A stretch of 64,000 nucleotides of DNA from Sphingobacterium arenae (GCF_014692505.1 NZ_JACNYK010000001.1:877922-941921), one strand, 5' to 3'; counted from the stretch's first letter, positions 33,224 through 42,620 are shown. A program made the numbers and translations. Notes: generated from the sequence alone by a model not told the origin.

Positions 33224-34972
33224 ATGAAACATGTGTATAAATATATAATAGGAATAGGTTTAGCGGGTACATTAGCAGGGTGTAGTTTAGAGGAACATAA
33301 TCCCGGAGGAGCCACAGCCGAAGTCGTTTTTTCGACTGAAAATGGAATCAATGCCTTGGTTAATTCCGCCTACGTGAACTTCGCGTCACAGTTTTACGGA
33401 CGGGAGGATATATTAATGTTGACCGAGGGTGGAACGGATCTTTGGATTAATATTGCCAATTCGGGTTATGGTAGACAGATGACTAAATACGAGGAATTGG
33501 TAGCTACTACGGGACAAATACGGAACACCTGGAATAGGCTTTACGAAATTGTCAATTATTGTAACGCAGGTCTGGAGCGTATCGTCGATGTATCTTTTAC
33601 AAATGAGGAGGAAAAGAATGCGCGCATTGGAGAGTTATCTTTTTTGCGGGCTTATGCTTATTGGCATTTGGTCGAACAGTATGGTGATATAGATTTACGC
33701 ACAGAAGAGACGAAGACAGCGGTACTTACCGCTCAACGTTCTCCTGCCACCGCATTTTATGATTTGATGTTGAGCGATTTGGATGTAGCGATAGCGAACT
33801 TACCCGTTCAACCGATCCCGGCAACGGATCAGGGGCGTGCAACAAAAAAAGCTGCTTATGGCCTGAAAGCTCGGGTAGCATTAACGAGGGTGGCTTATGA
33901 ATCATCGACATCAGAAAAAGATAAATATTATAAGATAGCCTCAGATGCAGCTCAATATGTGATCAACAACCAAGCGGAGTTGCAAGTCAGTTTGTATGAC
34001 ACGCCGGAAGAGGTTTTTCGGCCGGCAAATAATAAAAATAATAAAGAAGCCATGTTCTTTATTACGCATTCGACGATCAATTCTTTGAATCCCCGACCTA
34101 ATGACCCTAACCGATTGCATATTTGGTTTAAAGCGAAATACTCTGCCAAAGCCGGTATGGTCGTGGATTTGCCGTATGGAGCAGACCGTAATTCAAAATC
34201 TGGAAGTATGTGTTTTATGCCGACAAGACATTTGTTGGAACTTTACGATGAAGAAATGGACAGACGGTATGGTGATTGGTTTCGGGAGGAATACTATTTG
34301 AATGTCAATAGCTATACCTGGACGGCGGATGATTTAGCCGCTTTTGAGAAACCGGTAAGTATGGCGGGAAAAACAACGTTGAACCGTGGGGATCTAGCTC
34401 TTTTGTTTACAAAGAAAAAAGTAAGTGGAGAAAAGAGGAACCTGCCTTATGCTTTAGTGGATATTGATGATACCTATGATGGTGACCGTGTATCCACAAA
34501 TGCCCGTTTTAATGTGCACTTTCCGGCATTGATGAAACATGATGACCCGGATTTACCGGAAGCTAATTCGCAAGCAGGTTCTAAAGATGTTATTGTGATG
34601 CGGTTAGCTGAAATGTACCTCATTGCAGCGGAAGCAGAAACATTGATGAGCGGAGGAAACAAAACACTGGCGAAGGATATGGTGAATGTGCTACGCGAAA
34701 GAGCGGCTGTGCCGGGAAAAGAAAGCGATATGTTGATAACAGAGAGCGACTTGGATGTTGATTTCTTATTGGAAGAGCGTGGCAGAGAGTTGTGTGGCGA
34801 ACATATCCGATGGTTCGACTTAAAACGTACGGGTAAATTGTACAGTTATGTCCAAGCGTATAATAAAGATATTACGACGATGCAACCGTATCACGTGAAT
34901 CGACCTATTCCGCAACAGTTTTTAGATGTGATCACCAACCCGCAAGAGTTTGGTCAAAATGATGGATATTAA
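33224..34972 (+). CDS. SusD/RagB-family glycan-binding lipoprotein (locus 1)
   Basis: A 582-residue surface lipoprotein with lipobox LAGC at Cys20. It has the tetratricopeptide-like helices of SusD proteins (ELSFLRAYAYWHLVEQYGDI is the family hallmark) and the C-terminal RERAAV...ERGRELCGEHIRWFDLKR region. It is the lid that captures oligosaccharide for the SusC channel encoded just upstream. GGAGGAATT precedes its ATG by a few bases, a rather strong ribosome site for this phylum. Confidence 0.96.
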   Translation: MKHVYKYIIGIGLAGTLAGCSLEEHNPGGATAEVVFSTENGINALVNSAYVNFASQFYGREDILMLTEGGTDLWINIANSGYGRQMTKYEELVATTGQIRNTWNRLYEIVNYCNAGLERIVDVSFTNEEEKNARIGELSFLRAYAYWHLVEQYGDIDLRTEETKTAVLTAQRSPATAFYDLMLSDLDVAIANLPVQPIPATDQGRATKKAAYGLKARVALTRVAYESSTSEKDKYYKIASDAAQYVINNQAELQVSLYDTPEEVFRPANNKNNKEAMFFITHSTINSLNPRPNDPNRLHIWFKAKYSAKAGMVVDLPYGADRNSKSGSMCFMPTRHLLELYDEEMDRRYGDWFREEYYLNVNSYTWTADDLAAFEKPVSMAGKTTLNRGDLALLFTKKKVSGEKRNLPYALVDIDDTYDGDRVSTNARFNVHFPALMKHDDPDLPEANSQAGSKDVIVMRLAEMYLIAAEAETLMSGGNKTLAKDMVNVLRERAAVPGKESDMLITESDLDVDFLLEERGRELCGEHIRWFDLKRTGKLYSYVQAYNKDITTMQPYHVNRPIPQQFLDVITNPQEFGQNDGY

Positions 34973-34980
34973 AATAAAAT

Positions 34981-37488
34981 ATGAAGATTAGTAAGAAGAT
35001 CGTTTGGTTGATAAGTATGCTCTGCGTCGTGGTTTCGGTTAGCGCTGCAGATATCTATGTCGGGAAGAATAGTAGAAACGGTTCGCGAGATGGTTCGATA
35101 GAGAACCCCTATGGTTCTTTGGAAGATGCGATCCGCCATGCCCGGGAGCTTCGTCGGCTGAACGATCCGAGTATTTCGGAAGGTATCAATATCTGGGTTA
35201 AGGGGGGAACATATTATCCTCATCAAACTATTCGACTTCGTCCGGAAGATAGTGGTACAGCGGCAAGCCCGACAAGGATACGTTCGTTGGATGGCGAGGT
35301 GATATTCTCAGGGGGCAGATCGATAAACGGTTGGAAAAAACTTCGGAACCGTCGGAATATTCCGACGTCGGTGGCACGACACATCTATGTAGCAGATGCC
35401 CCGAAAGTCGGCGGGAAACGTGTTCACTTTCGTCAACTCTGGATAAATAATAACAAAGCTATCCGTGCGGAAAGTCACGGCGATTTGGAACTTCCTCGTA
35501 TCTTGAATTGGAACTTTGATAAACAGACGGCTATTATTCCGAACGTATTCAACGGATTTCAGTTTACAGAGGGGATGGAGTTTTTTATCCATCAATGGTG
35601 GGCCATCGCCCAACTACGTGTTAAAGACGCGGTAGTGTATAAAGACAGTATTGAAGTGTTTTTTCACCAGCCCGAGAGCAAAATACAAAGCGAACATCCT
35701 TGGCCGAAGCCTTGGCTGTCGAAAGAATCGGGTAATTCCGCTTTTCGGTTAGTCAATGCGCTACAATTCTTGGATAAACCAGGTGAGTGGTTTTTGGATG
35801 AAGAAGAAGGGAGGGTCTATTATTACAAGCGTAGCGGAGAAGATCTCGAACAAGCGGATGTGGTATTTCCTTACTTGGAAACCATTTTGGAAATCGAGGG
35901 AACCCGAGAAAACCCGGTTGCCCATGTACAAATTGAGGGATTGTCTTTTGAGCATGCGGCGTGGTTTAGACCCAATACTCATGGACATGTGGCTTTGCAA
36001 GCTGGAATGTATTTCCATGAAGCTTATAAATTAGATAAACCGGGTACGTCCGATAAGAAAGGGCTGGAAAATCAGGCATGGGTAGGGCGACCAGCGAGTG
36101 CAGTTGTACTCGCAAACACAGCGCATGTTCGTTTTCAGCATTGCACATTTAGCCATTTAGCGTCCACTGGATTCGATTTTTATGGTGGAAATTTCCAAGA
36201 TCGCCTAGAAGGCAATGTCTTTTATGATATCGGCGGTAATGCCGTGTTGATCGGTACTTTTTCCGAGGACCAAGTGGAGGCGCATCTGCCGTTTCATCCG
36301 CAAGATGAACGGGAGTTGTCCAGAGAAATTGTTGTTCGAAACAACCTCATTCATCATACAGCGAATGAAGATTGGGGAGCGGTGGGAATCGGAGCGGGCT
36401 TTGTACAGGGTGTGGACATTTCTCATAACGATATAAGCGACATAGCGTATTCGGGAATTAGCTTGGGTTGGGGTTGGACACCCACGGTGAACATCATGAA
36501 GAACAATACCGTAGAACGGAATCGGATTACACGCTATGGTAAGTTTATGTATGATGTGGCCGGAGTATATACTCTTTCGGCACAACCCGGTACGAAGATT
36601 CGTCAAAACGAGATCGATAGTATCTATGTATCGCCCTACGCCCATATTCCAGATCATTGGTTCTATCTATATACCGATGAAGGATCAGCCTATATGGATG
36701 TCTCCGATAATTGGTTCCCCGAAAATAAAATTTTGAAAAATGCCAATGGTCCAGGTGTCATTTGGAAAAATAATGGGCCAGAAACGGATAAAACAGTACT
36801 TAATGCTGGCTTAGAAGAACCTTATCGGGACTTGTTGCGGTGGAAGCGGCCGGTTCCAGAAGGTTATACGTTTAATCAGCATATCCCTTTTACCAAACCT
36901 GTATTTGTACAAGTATATGATCCGAAAAGTACCTTGTCTGAGGAAGCTTTTGCTGCCTTTGCGCGTGGTCAAGGAATCGACAAACCACAAATTTATCAGT
37001 GGGGGCATTACCTACTGCTGATGACTGATGATAACATGGCTAAGAAACTGACAAGTGCTTTATTTGCCAATTTTCCGAAGTTTGAAGTAAAGATGTTTAA
37101 TGACGTATTTTATACCTTTGATCAGGAAAACTGTGCTGTGACTAAGAAGGCTGATGAAGTCGATTTTGTACTGTTGACAGCCCAGTTGGTGGATGATGAA
37201 TCGAAACAACAGGCGTACTTTGAGCATCATAAAACGCAACTCGAGGAGTGGCCGGAGGTTGCCTCGGGCTTTTGTCGCGCACGTTTTCAAGAGGTGCTGC
37301 TTTATCGAAACGGACGACAGTTATTACTGTATATCTCCTTTCCTAAAGGAAAAGATTTTGCGGAGATTGATGCTTTAACGACCAAAGATAACCCGAGAGT
37401 GACGAAGTGGAATCAGCTGATGAGTACTTATCAGGAAGGAATTCCGGGGACAGCTGCAAACGAAACATGGATTTTTTATAAGCGATAA
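34981..37488 (+). CDS. Right-handed beta-helix glycosidase (GH141-like) fused to rhamnose-mutarotase-like domain
   Basis: An 835-residue exported protein (signal ends near VSAAD). Residues about 24-620 form a right-handed beta-helix with the N-terminal block typical of GH141: DIYVGKNSRNGSRDGS, WVKGGTYYPHQTI, and VIFSGGRSINGWKKL. Later PASAVVLANTAHVRFQHCTF and GGNAVLIG occur. GH141 includes a rhamnogalacturonan II fucosidase and a xylanase. After about residue 640 the sequence changes: 726-835 resembles L-rhamnose mutarotase, with AYFEHHKTQ placing Y746 and H750 at the spacing of the RhaM catalytic Tyr/His pair, and 641-720 may be a second diverged copy. The fusion is unusual. Family placement is moderate. 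Confidence 0.65.
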   Translation: MKISKKIVWLISMLCVVVSVSAADIYVGKNSRNGSRDGSIENPYGSLEDAIRHARELRRLNDPSISEGINIWVKGGTYYPHQTIRLRPEDSGTAASPTRIRSLDGEVIFSGGRSINGWKKLRNRRNIPTSVARHIYVADAPKVGGKRVHFRQLWINNNKAIRAESHGDLELPRILNWNFDKQTAIIPNVFNGFQFTEGMEFFIHQWWAIAQLRVKDAVVYKDSIEVFFHQPESKIQSEHPWPKPWLSKESGNSAFRLVNALQFLDKPGEWFLDEEEGRVYYYKRSGEDLEQADVVFPYLETILEIEGTRENPVAHVQIEGLSFEHAAWFRPNTHGHVALQAGMYFHEAYKLDKPGTSDKKGLENQAWVGRPASAVVLANTAHVRFQHCTFSHLASTGFDFYGGNFQDRLEGNVFYDIGGNAVLIGTFSEDQVEAHLPFHPQDERELSREIVVRNNLIHHTANEDWGAVGIGAGFVQGVDISHNDISDIAYSGISLGWGWTPTVNIMKNNTVERNRITRYGKFMYDVAGVYTLSAQPGTKIRQNEIDSIYVSPYAHIPDHWFYLYTDEGSAYMDVSDNWFPENKILKNANGPGVIWKNNGPETDKTVLNAGLEEPYRDLLRWKRPVPEGYTFNQHIPFTKPVFVQVYDPKSTLSEEAFAAFARGQGIDKPQIYQWGHYLLLMTDDNMAKKLTSALFANFPKFEVKMFNDVFYTFDQENCAVTKKADEVDFVLLTAQLVDDESKQQAYFEHHKTQLEEWPEVASGFCRARFQEVLLYRNGRQLLLYISFPKGKDFAEIDALTTKDNPRVTKWNQLMSTYQEGIPGTAANETWIFYKR

Positions 37489-37496
37489 TAGATAAA

Positions 37497-38570
37497 ATGG
37501 AGAAATTAAGATTAGGTATTCTGGGACTTGGTGAAGGCAGAAGTACGATGTCAGGAGCTTTGCAAAGCGAATACGTGGAGCTGGTGCAGATTTGTGATCT
37601 GAATGAAGATTTAGGGCACAAGCGGATGAAAGAGTTCGATTTTCATGCGTATACCCAACGGTATGAAGACCTCTTGGAGAATTCGAATATTGAAGCTATA
37701 GCTATTTATACGCCCGATCACCTGCATGCCACGCATATTAAACAAGCGTTGGAACATGGTAAGCATGTAATCTGTACGAAACCCTTTATCGATAACCTAG
37801 CAGATGCGAATGATTTACTCCGCCTAGCCGAGCAAACTGGAAAGCGGGTATTCGTGGGGCAGAGTTCCCGCTTTTTTGAACCGATGAAAAAGCAGCGGAC
37901 AGACTTTGAAGCGGGCTTAATTGGAGACTTAATCACCATCGAAGGCTATTATCACGCGGATCACCGTTGGTTTTTGGAAAAACCTTGGTCGCTACAGTCC
38001 TCATTTAAATGGTTGTATGGTGGGTTGAGCCATCCGGTAGATTTTATTCGCTGGTACCTGCCTAATATAGAGGAAGTCATGGGGTACGGGATGCTCAGTG
38101 CAAATGGGCGTAAAGGAGGTTTACAAAATGTGGACACCATGCATTTTATATTGAAAGCAGAAGATGGTCGTGTAGCTCGTGTGAGCGGAGCCTATACCGG
38201 ACCCGTGCAGCCCGTTACGCGCGATAGCGAGATGAGTTGTATTCTGCGTGGTACAGAAGGATGTAGCCAAGCAGATTATATGGATTTACGTTATGCCATC
38301 ACGGATCATACAGGCGAAGAAAGAATGTTGACCTGGGAACACAAACTGAAACATTATTTCCGTTTTGAGGGCAAAAGTCACCACGCCGGCGAATATCAGA
38401 ATTATCTCGAACACTTTGCCAAAGCTATTCGGGAAGATACACCGGCATTCCCGGATATGAAAGAGGGAATCGGAACAATTGCATTATTACAGGCGATGGA
38501 TGAATCATTGACTACGGGTAAACCCGTTCGTCCTGGCGACTTATTATCCAAATACAGCGTAAACTTGTAA
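37497..38570 (+). CDS. Gfo/Idh/MocA-family NAD(P)-dependent oxidoreductase (locus 1)
   Basis: A 357-residue protein with an N-terminal Rossmann fold (LGILGLGEGRSTMSGAL, the dinucleotide loop) and the Gfo/Idh/MocA motif CTKPFIDNLAD near residue 97, in the EKP position where the family has a catalytic or substrate lysine (K98 or its neighbour). A second conserved region, WRWLYGGLSHPVDFIRWY-like FKWLYGGLSHPVDF, is in the alpha/beta C-terminal domain. There is no signal peptide. It probably oxidises or isomerises a sugar or sugar acid in the cytoplasm, and sits next to a symporter gene 8 bp away. The substrate is unknown. Confidence 0.82.
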   Translation: MEKLRLGILGLGEGRSTMSGALQSEYVELVQICDLNEDLGHKRMKEFDFHAYTQRYEDLLENSNIEAIAIYTPDHLHATHIKQALEHGKHVICTKPFIDNLADANDLLRLAEQTGKRVFVGQSSRFFEPMKKQRTDFEAGLIGDLITIEGYYHADHRWFLEKPWSLQSSFKWLYGGLSHPVDFIRWYLPNIEEVMGYGMLSANGRKGGLQNVDTMHFILKAEDGRVARVSGAYTGPVQPVTRDSEMSCILRGTEGCSQADYMDLRYAITDHTGEERMLTWEHKLKHYFRFEGKSHHAGEYQNYLEHFAKAIREDTPAFPDMKEGIGTIALLQAMDESLTTGKPVRPGDLLSKYSVNL

Positions 38571-38578
38571 AAGGGGAC

Positions 38579-40159
38579 ATGAACAACCTGTTAGACAAAT
38601 TGACGATATACGATTATGTAATCGTAGTCGTATACCTGATCGCTTTAATTGTCATAGGCCTTGTTTCATCCCGAAAGAATGCAGAAGGGGCGGAGCATTT
38701 CCTCGCTGGAAAGTCTTTAAGCTGGTATAGTATTGGCTTCAATATGTGGGCGACGAACGTCGGTCCGTCTATGCTGCTAGCTTTCGCTACGGTGGGTTAT
38801 ACAACTGGTATTGTCGCCGTGAATTTTGATTGGTACGCTTTTGTATACCTCTTTTTATTAGCTATCGTTTTTGCGCCGCGCTATTTGTCTTCTGGAGTGC
38901 GTACGCTTCCAGAGTTTATGGGGAAGCGATATGGACCGGATACACAAACGATTTTAGCTTGGTACTCCCTGGTTAAGATGATGATTTCTTGGTTGTCTTT
39001 GGGGCTGTTTGCCGGAGGTTTTCTGGTACGACAAATATTGGGTATTCCTATGTGGCAATCCGTTATAGTACTAGTCGCCTTAGCGGGCTTGTTTGCTTAT
39101 ACAGGTGGATTACGGACGGTAGCGAAGATTAACATTTTCCAGATGATTCTGTTGATAGCTGTTTCCGCGTTACTAACATTTTTAGGGCTATCGAAAATAG
39201 GAGGCGCAGGGGCTTTGTTCGATAGCACGCCTGAAGGATATTGGTCATTGATCAAACCAGCCGACGATCCGGATTATCCTTGGTATGCGATCGCGCTGGG
39301 TTATCCTGTCGCTGCTATTGCATTTTTCTGTACGGACCAAGCGATGGTGCAATCCGTTTTAGGGGCAAGAAATTTGGAACAGGGGCAATTGGGCGTAAAT
39401 TTTATTGCTTGGTTAAAAATTCTTTCTTTACCACTTTTTATCTTAACAGGTATTATCTGTTATATCCTGTTCCCGGGACTGGATGATCCCTCCCTGGCTT
39501 ATATGACGATGGTTACCAACCTCTTCCCTACAGGCTTAAATGGTTTAGTTATTGTTGTGCTAATTGCCGTGCTGGTTGGTACGATCGGCTCATCACTCAA
39601 TTCGCTGAGTACGGTCTACACAATGGATATCTATTTGAAACATATCAACCCCAAAGCAGACGGTCGTAAAGTAACACAGATTGGGCGTTATACAATTATT
39701 GTAGGCTGCTTGATTTCCGTGTTGGTGGCTGTTGCTATTGATCAGATAAAAGGCCTGAACCTCTTTGATGTATTTCAGTCAATTTTAGGTTTTATAGCAC
39801 CGCCGCTTGCTGTCATCTTTTTGATGGCTGTCTTGTGGAAACGTACGAATAAAGCTGCGGTCAACACACTGTTGACTTTCGGGGCAGTATTGAGTCTTGG
39901 AACAGGTGTGTGTTATTTGTGGGTATTTCCAAAAGATGTGTATACCTTTTGGCCACATTATCTGATGCTTTCTTTTTATTTGTTTTTAGCCTTGCTGATC
40001 TTAGGGGTAATCATATCCTTAGTAATCCCTAAATCGACTTACGAAAAAGAAAATGAAATGGCGTTTCGTTTTCAGATAGAGAAACCCACAGCGCGTGTAA
40101 AATGGGCATGGGGAACACTTTTTGTGGTTATGCTGCTGCTGTATATCGTCTTTAGATGA
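38579..40159 (+). CDS. Sodium:solute symporter (SGLT family), second copy
   Basis: A 526-residue SSS-family symporter with about 14 hydrophobic segments. It begins LTIYDYVIVVVYLIALIVIG, then HFLAGKSLSWYSIGFNMWATNVG, the sodium/sugar-site segment of SGLT proteins. CTDQAMVQSVLGARN and GSSLNSLSTVYTMDIYLKH are family hallmarks. It is closer to glucose/galactose-type SGLTs than the symporter at 3805. Expected role: uptake of a monosaccharide or uronate released in the periplasm. The GH105 gene begins 50 bp after its stop. Confidence 0.9.
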   Translation: MNNLLDKLTIYDYVIVVVYLIALIVIGLVSSRKNAEGAEHFLAGKSLSWYSIGFNMWATNVGPSMLLAFATVGYTTGIVAVNFDWYAFVYLFLLAIVFAPRYLSSGVRTLPEFMGKRYGPDTQTILAWYSLVKMMISWLSLGLFAGGFLVRQILGIPMWQSVIVLVALAGLFAYTGGLRTVAKINIFQMILLIAVSALLTFLGLSKIGGAGALFDSTPEGYWSLIKPADDPDYPWYAIALGYPVAAIAFFCTDQAMVQSVLGARNLEQGQLGVNFIAWLKILSLPLFILTGIICYILFPGLDDPSLAYMTMVTNLFPTGLNGLVIVVLIAVLVGTIGSSLNSLSTVYTMDIYLKHINPKADGRKVTQIGRYTIIVGCLISVLVAVAIDQIKGLNLFDVFQSILGFIAPPLAVIFLMAVLWKRTNKAAVNTLLTFGAVLSLGTGVCYLWVFPKDVYTFWPHYLMLSFYLFLALLILGVIISLVIPKSTYEKENEMAFRFQIEKPTARVKWAWGTLFVVMLLLYIVFR

Positions 40160-40209
40160 TGTCTGGCGAATTATTGTATTTTAACGAAAGATTTGATAAG
40201 AAGAATAAA

Positions 40210-41568
40210 ATGAAAAAATATTTAATATTGACTGTACTGCCTTTCCTATTGGTGGCTTGTAGTCAACAACAGGATAATGATGCGGTAATCTGGTCACAAA
40301 GGATGGTTGAGTCACACGGGTTAGGAGATTTTTATTGCAACAGACACTATCAATCCAAATTGGATTCTACGGGTTGGGACTACGTGTCGGGCTTAGTGGC
40401 AGGTGCTGTTTTGGAAACATGGGAACAGTATCCGGAGAAAACAGAATATTACGAATCGGTAAAAGCCTTTGCGGATTTGAATCTAAATGAAGATGGAAGC
40501 ATGATCCTCAACAGCAAGGGTGGTTCCGCACTTCGTCCCAGTAATATTGATGATCTTCCGGCTGGACGTATCTACTTCACTTTGTATAAAGAGGAATTAC
40601 AGAAAGGCAACACCAAGGATGCTGCGCGATATCGTAAAGCTGTGGATCTGATAAGGAACACCTTAAAATATAACCACTCGCGGATTGCAGAGGGGCTACC
40701 GGGAGCGGGAGGCTTTTTTCATAAGGCGATTTACCCCAATCAGATGTGGCTGGATGGATTGTATATGGGCTCACCGATATACGCGCAGTGGGAGAGTACA
40801 TTTGGTAAAGACAATTCTGTAGAATATAGTGCGAGTTGGGATGATATTGCCTTGCAATTTAAAACCATTCATCAGAAAACATATGATCCAGAAAAGCAAT
40901 TAAATTACCATGCATGGTCAGCCACTCCGGCAGACTCCAATTCTTTCTGGACCAATAAACAAGAACCGTTCGTGGGCTGTAGCCAAGAATTTTGGGCACG
41001 TGGTATGGGATGGTATTTTGCTGCATTGGTTGATGTGCTCGAATTTATGCCCCGGGATCATTCCTCCTATGCGGATATGTTAAAGATAACAAACCAGGTT
41101 GCTGCAGGCCTGAAGCGATGGCAGGATGATGAATCGGGTCTTTGGTATCAACTGTTGCAGTATGATGCCAACATGACCGCTGATGGCCAGGGAGACCATA
41201 TTGCTGGAGAGATCTATAATATAGGGGATGAAGCAAACTATCTTGAATCTTCGGCATCTTGTATTTTCACTTACGCCTACCTAAAAGGCACACGATTGGG
41301 GATTTTAGACAAGGAATCCTATCGTCCTGTTGCGGAGAAAGCCTATCAAGGAATTCTGAAAGAATTTTTGAGAGAGAATCCAGATGGAGACCGAATCGAT
41401 ATTGTGAAGAGCTGTGCCTCGGCAGGACTCGGCCCGGCCAAAGATCCCTCCCGAACGGGAACAATCAATTATTATCTCGCCGGGAAGGATGTCACGGTTG
41501 TTGAAAATGAAGGAAAGGCAATAGGTACCTTTATTTTAGCTTCGTTAGAATATGAACAATTGAAATAA
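40210..41568 (+). CDS. GH105 unsaturated rhamnogalacturonyl hydrolase, lipoprotein
   Basis: A 452-residue (alpha/alpha)6-barrel enzyme with a lipobox LVAC (Cys17). NQMWLDGLYMGSP contains the catalytic Asp known from YteR/YesR, and CSQEFWARGMGWYFAAL is the second family hallmark. GH105 enzymes remove unsaturated galacturonic acid from oligosaccharides made by polysaccharide lyases. ATG 40210 gives the lipoprotein signal; an in-frame ATG at 40156 would add 18 residues without a leader. Its stop codon lies inside the hairpin shared with the convergent regulator gene. It implies that a pectate or rhamnogalacturonan lyase acts on the substrate somewhere in the genome. Confidence 0.9.
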   Translation: MKKYLILTVLPFLLVACSQQQDNDAVIWSQRMVESHGLGDFYCNRHYQSKLDSTGWDYVSGLVAGAVLETWEQYPEKTEYYESVKAFADLNLNEDGSMILNSKGGSALRPSNIDDLPAGRIYFTLYKEELQKGNTKDAARYRKAVDLIRNTLKYNHSRIAEGLPGAGGFFHKAIYPNQMWLDGLYMGSPIYAQWESTFGKDNSVEYSASWDDIALQFKTIHQKTYDPEKQLNYHAWSATPADSNSFWTNKQEPFVGCSQEFWARGMGWYFAALVDVLEFMPRDHSSYADMLKITNQVAAGLKRWQDDESGLWYQLLQYDANMTADGQGDHIAGEIYNIGDEANYLESSASCIFTYAYLKGTRLGILDKESYRPVAEKAYQGILKEFLRENPDGDRIDIVKSCASAGLGPAKDPSRTGTINYYLAGKDVTVVENEGKAIGTFILASLEYEQLK

Positions 41569-41587
41569 ATCTTTATTTCAATTGTTC
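41554..41587. terminator. Bidirectional terminator hairpin between convergent genes
   Basis: A perfect 16-bp inverted repeat (GAACAATTGAAATAAA and its complement) around a 2-base loop. It covers the GH105 stop codon and ends 1 bp before the regulator's stop. Both arms end in T/A-rich runs, so it can work on either strand. The stem is low in GC, which is common for this phylum. Confidence 0.75.
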
Positions 41588-41588
41588 T

Positions 41589-42386
41589 TCAATCTTTGGC
41601 AAGGGAAGCCAAGCCAAGGTTTCTTTCTATTTCCTTTTTGCAAGCGAGTAATTCTTGAATAATCTCTTCGTGTGAAGGATTACTTTCGTCTTGTAACAGT
41701 AGTAGTTTTGAAACCGTGAGACAAGCGGTGATATCACCAGGGGTATCACCGTCACCTATCGGTACGGAAAAATCAACAACTCCTTGCGCATACGAACTCG
41801 GCATCTCGATATAACCTTGTTTTTTTATGTGTATAAGCTCCCGCTCGAAGTTCTGTTTCTGGATTTTGGAGAGCTTTTGAAACTGCGGGTCTCCCCCTAA
41901 AACTTGGGACCTACTCGTCTCATCTAAAAAGCTAAGTAGCGTTTTTCCTGAAGCCGTAGTTGACGTTTGGTGTAAATTCCCTTCCTCAATCATCACTGCA
42001 ATAGGGCGGGGGCTTTTGCTATAGGCGACTACAAGAACCTTATCATTGAATAATACCGCAAGATGGCAAGGTTGCTGTATAGTAGCAGAGACCTGTTTCA
42101 TCGGTTGCAAGGCTGCCGAACGTAACTTTTCGACAAAAGAATGGCGATGAGATAAATAATAAAGTTTAAGCGTAAGCGAATATTTCGAGGAAACGGAATC
42201 TCGCTGTATGTATCCTCTGGTCTCTAAAGAAGCGAGCATTCGATATATCTCATTTGGACTTTTATCCAGCCCGATGGCAATTTCCGCCTGCGATTGGGCG
42301 GTAGGTTGGAGTGCCAGATATTCGATAATAGCCAGCCCTTTTTCAAGAGCAGGCGCTTTATATTTATCCGAATAGTTTAAAGACAT
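41589..42386 (-). CDS. IclR-family transcriptional regulator
   Basis: A 265-residue protein. The N-terminal winged helix begins PALEKGLAIIEYLALQPTAQ and includes LDKSPNEIYRMLASLETRGY; the C-terminal effector domain has TSTTASGKTLLSFLD and SYAQGVVDFSVPI. IclR proteins often control aromatic, glyoxylate or sugar-acid operons, such as KdgR in pectin use. The ATG at 42386 is preferred because the upstream TTG at 42449 would add 21 hydrophobic residues absent in the family. It is the only leftward gene, divergent from susC 2 and convergent with GH105, so it is the best candidate regulator of locus 2. Confidence 0.88.
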   Translation of the reverse strand: MSLNYSDKYKAPALEKGLAIIEYLALQPTAQSQAEIAIGLDKSPNEIYRMLASLETRGYIQRDSVSSKYSLTLKLYYLSHRHSFVEKLRSAALQPMKQVSATIQQPCHLAVLFNDKVLVVAYSKSPRPIAVMIEEGNLHQTSTTASGKTLLSFLDETSRSQVLGGDPQFQKLSKIQKQNFERELIHIKKQGYIEMPSSYAQGVVDFSVPIGDGDTPGDITACLTVSKLLLLQDESNPSHEEIIQELLACKKEIERNLGLASLAKD

Positions 42387-42530
42387 ACTATCTATATTTA
42401 ATTGTACGACTGATGACGCTAAAGATATAAAAACTATGGCAAGCGTCAACTTAGTTGTTCACGACTTATTTCTTTAATTTAATCTTAGACAAAGATGATT
42501 CGTAATTAAATCGGACTTTTATCGACTTTA

Positions 42531-42585
42531 TCCGAATAAAGTCCGAAGAATGTCCGAACAAGCTCCGAATAAACTCCCAATAAAA
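42531..42585. repeat. Five 11-bp direct tandem repeats upstream of susC 2
   Basis: Five consecutive 11-bp units: TCCGAATAAAG, TCCGAAGAATG, TCCGAACAAGC, TCCGAATAAAC and TCCCAATAAAA. The TCCGAA core is constant in the first four. One unit equals about one turn of B-DNA, so all sites would face the same side. An inverted copy of the core, TCGGACTTT at 42511-42519, pairs perfectly with AAAGTCCGA at 42538-42546. Confidence 0.8.
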
Positions 42586-42620
42586 ATAGAATTATTATTT
42601 AATCGAAAAATAATTCTATT
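42585..42620. repeat. 12-bp inverted repeat with 12-base loop
   Basis: AATAGAATTATT (42585-42596) and AATAATTCTATT (42609-42620) are perfect reverse complements around a 12-base loop. It directly abuts the tandem array. It may be a binding site, or a hairpin if transcribed; there is no following T-run, so a terminator is less likely. Confidence 0.7.

Noticed and set aside
42387..42449. TTG 42449 as start of the IclR-family gene
   Set aside because: It would add 21 hydrophobic residues not expected before the helix-turn-helix domain; ATG 42386 matches the family length.
42531..42585. Tandem repeats considered as a CRISPR array
   Set aside because: Units are 11 bp with no spacers between them and no cas gene nearby.
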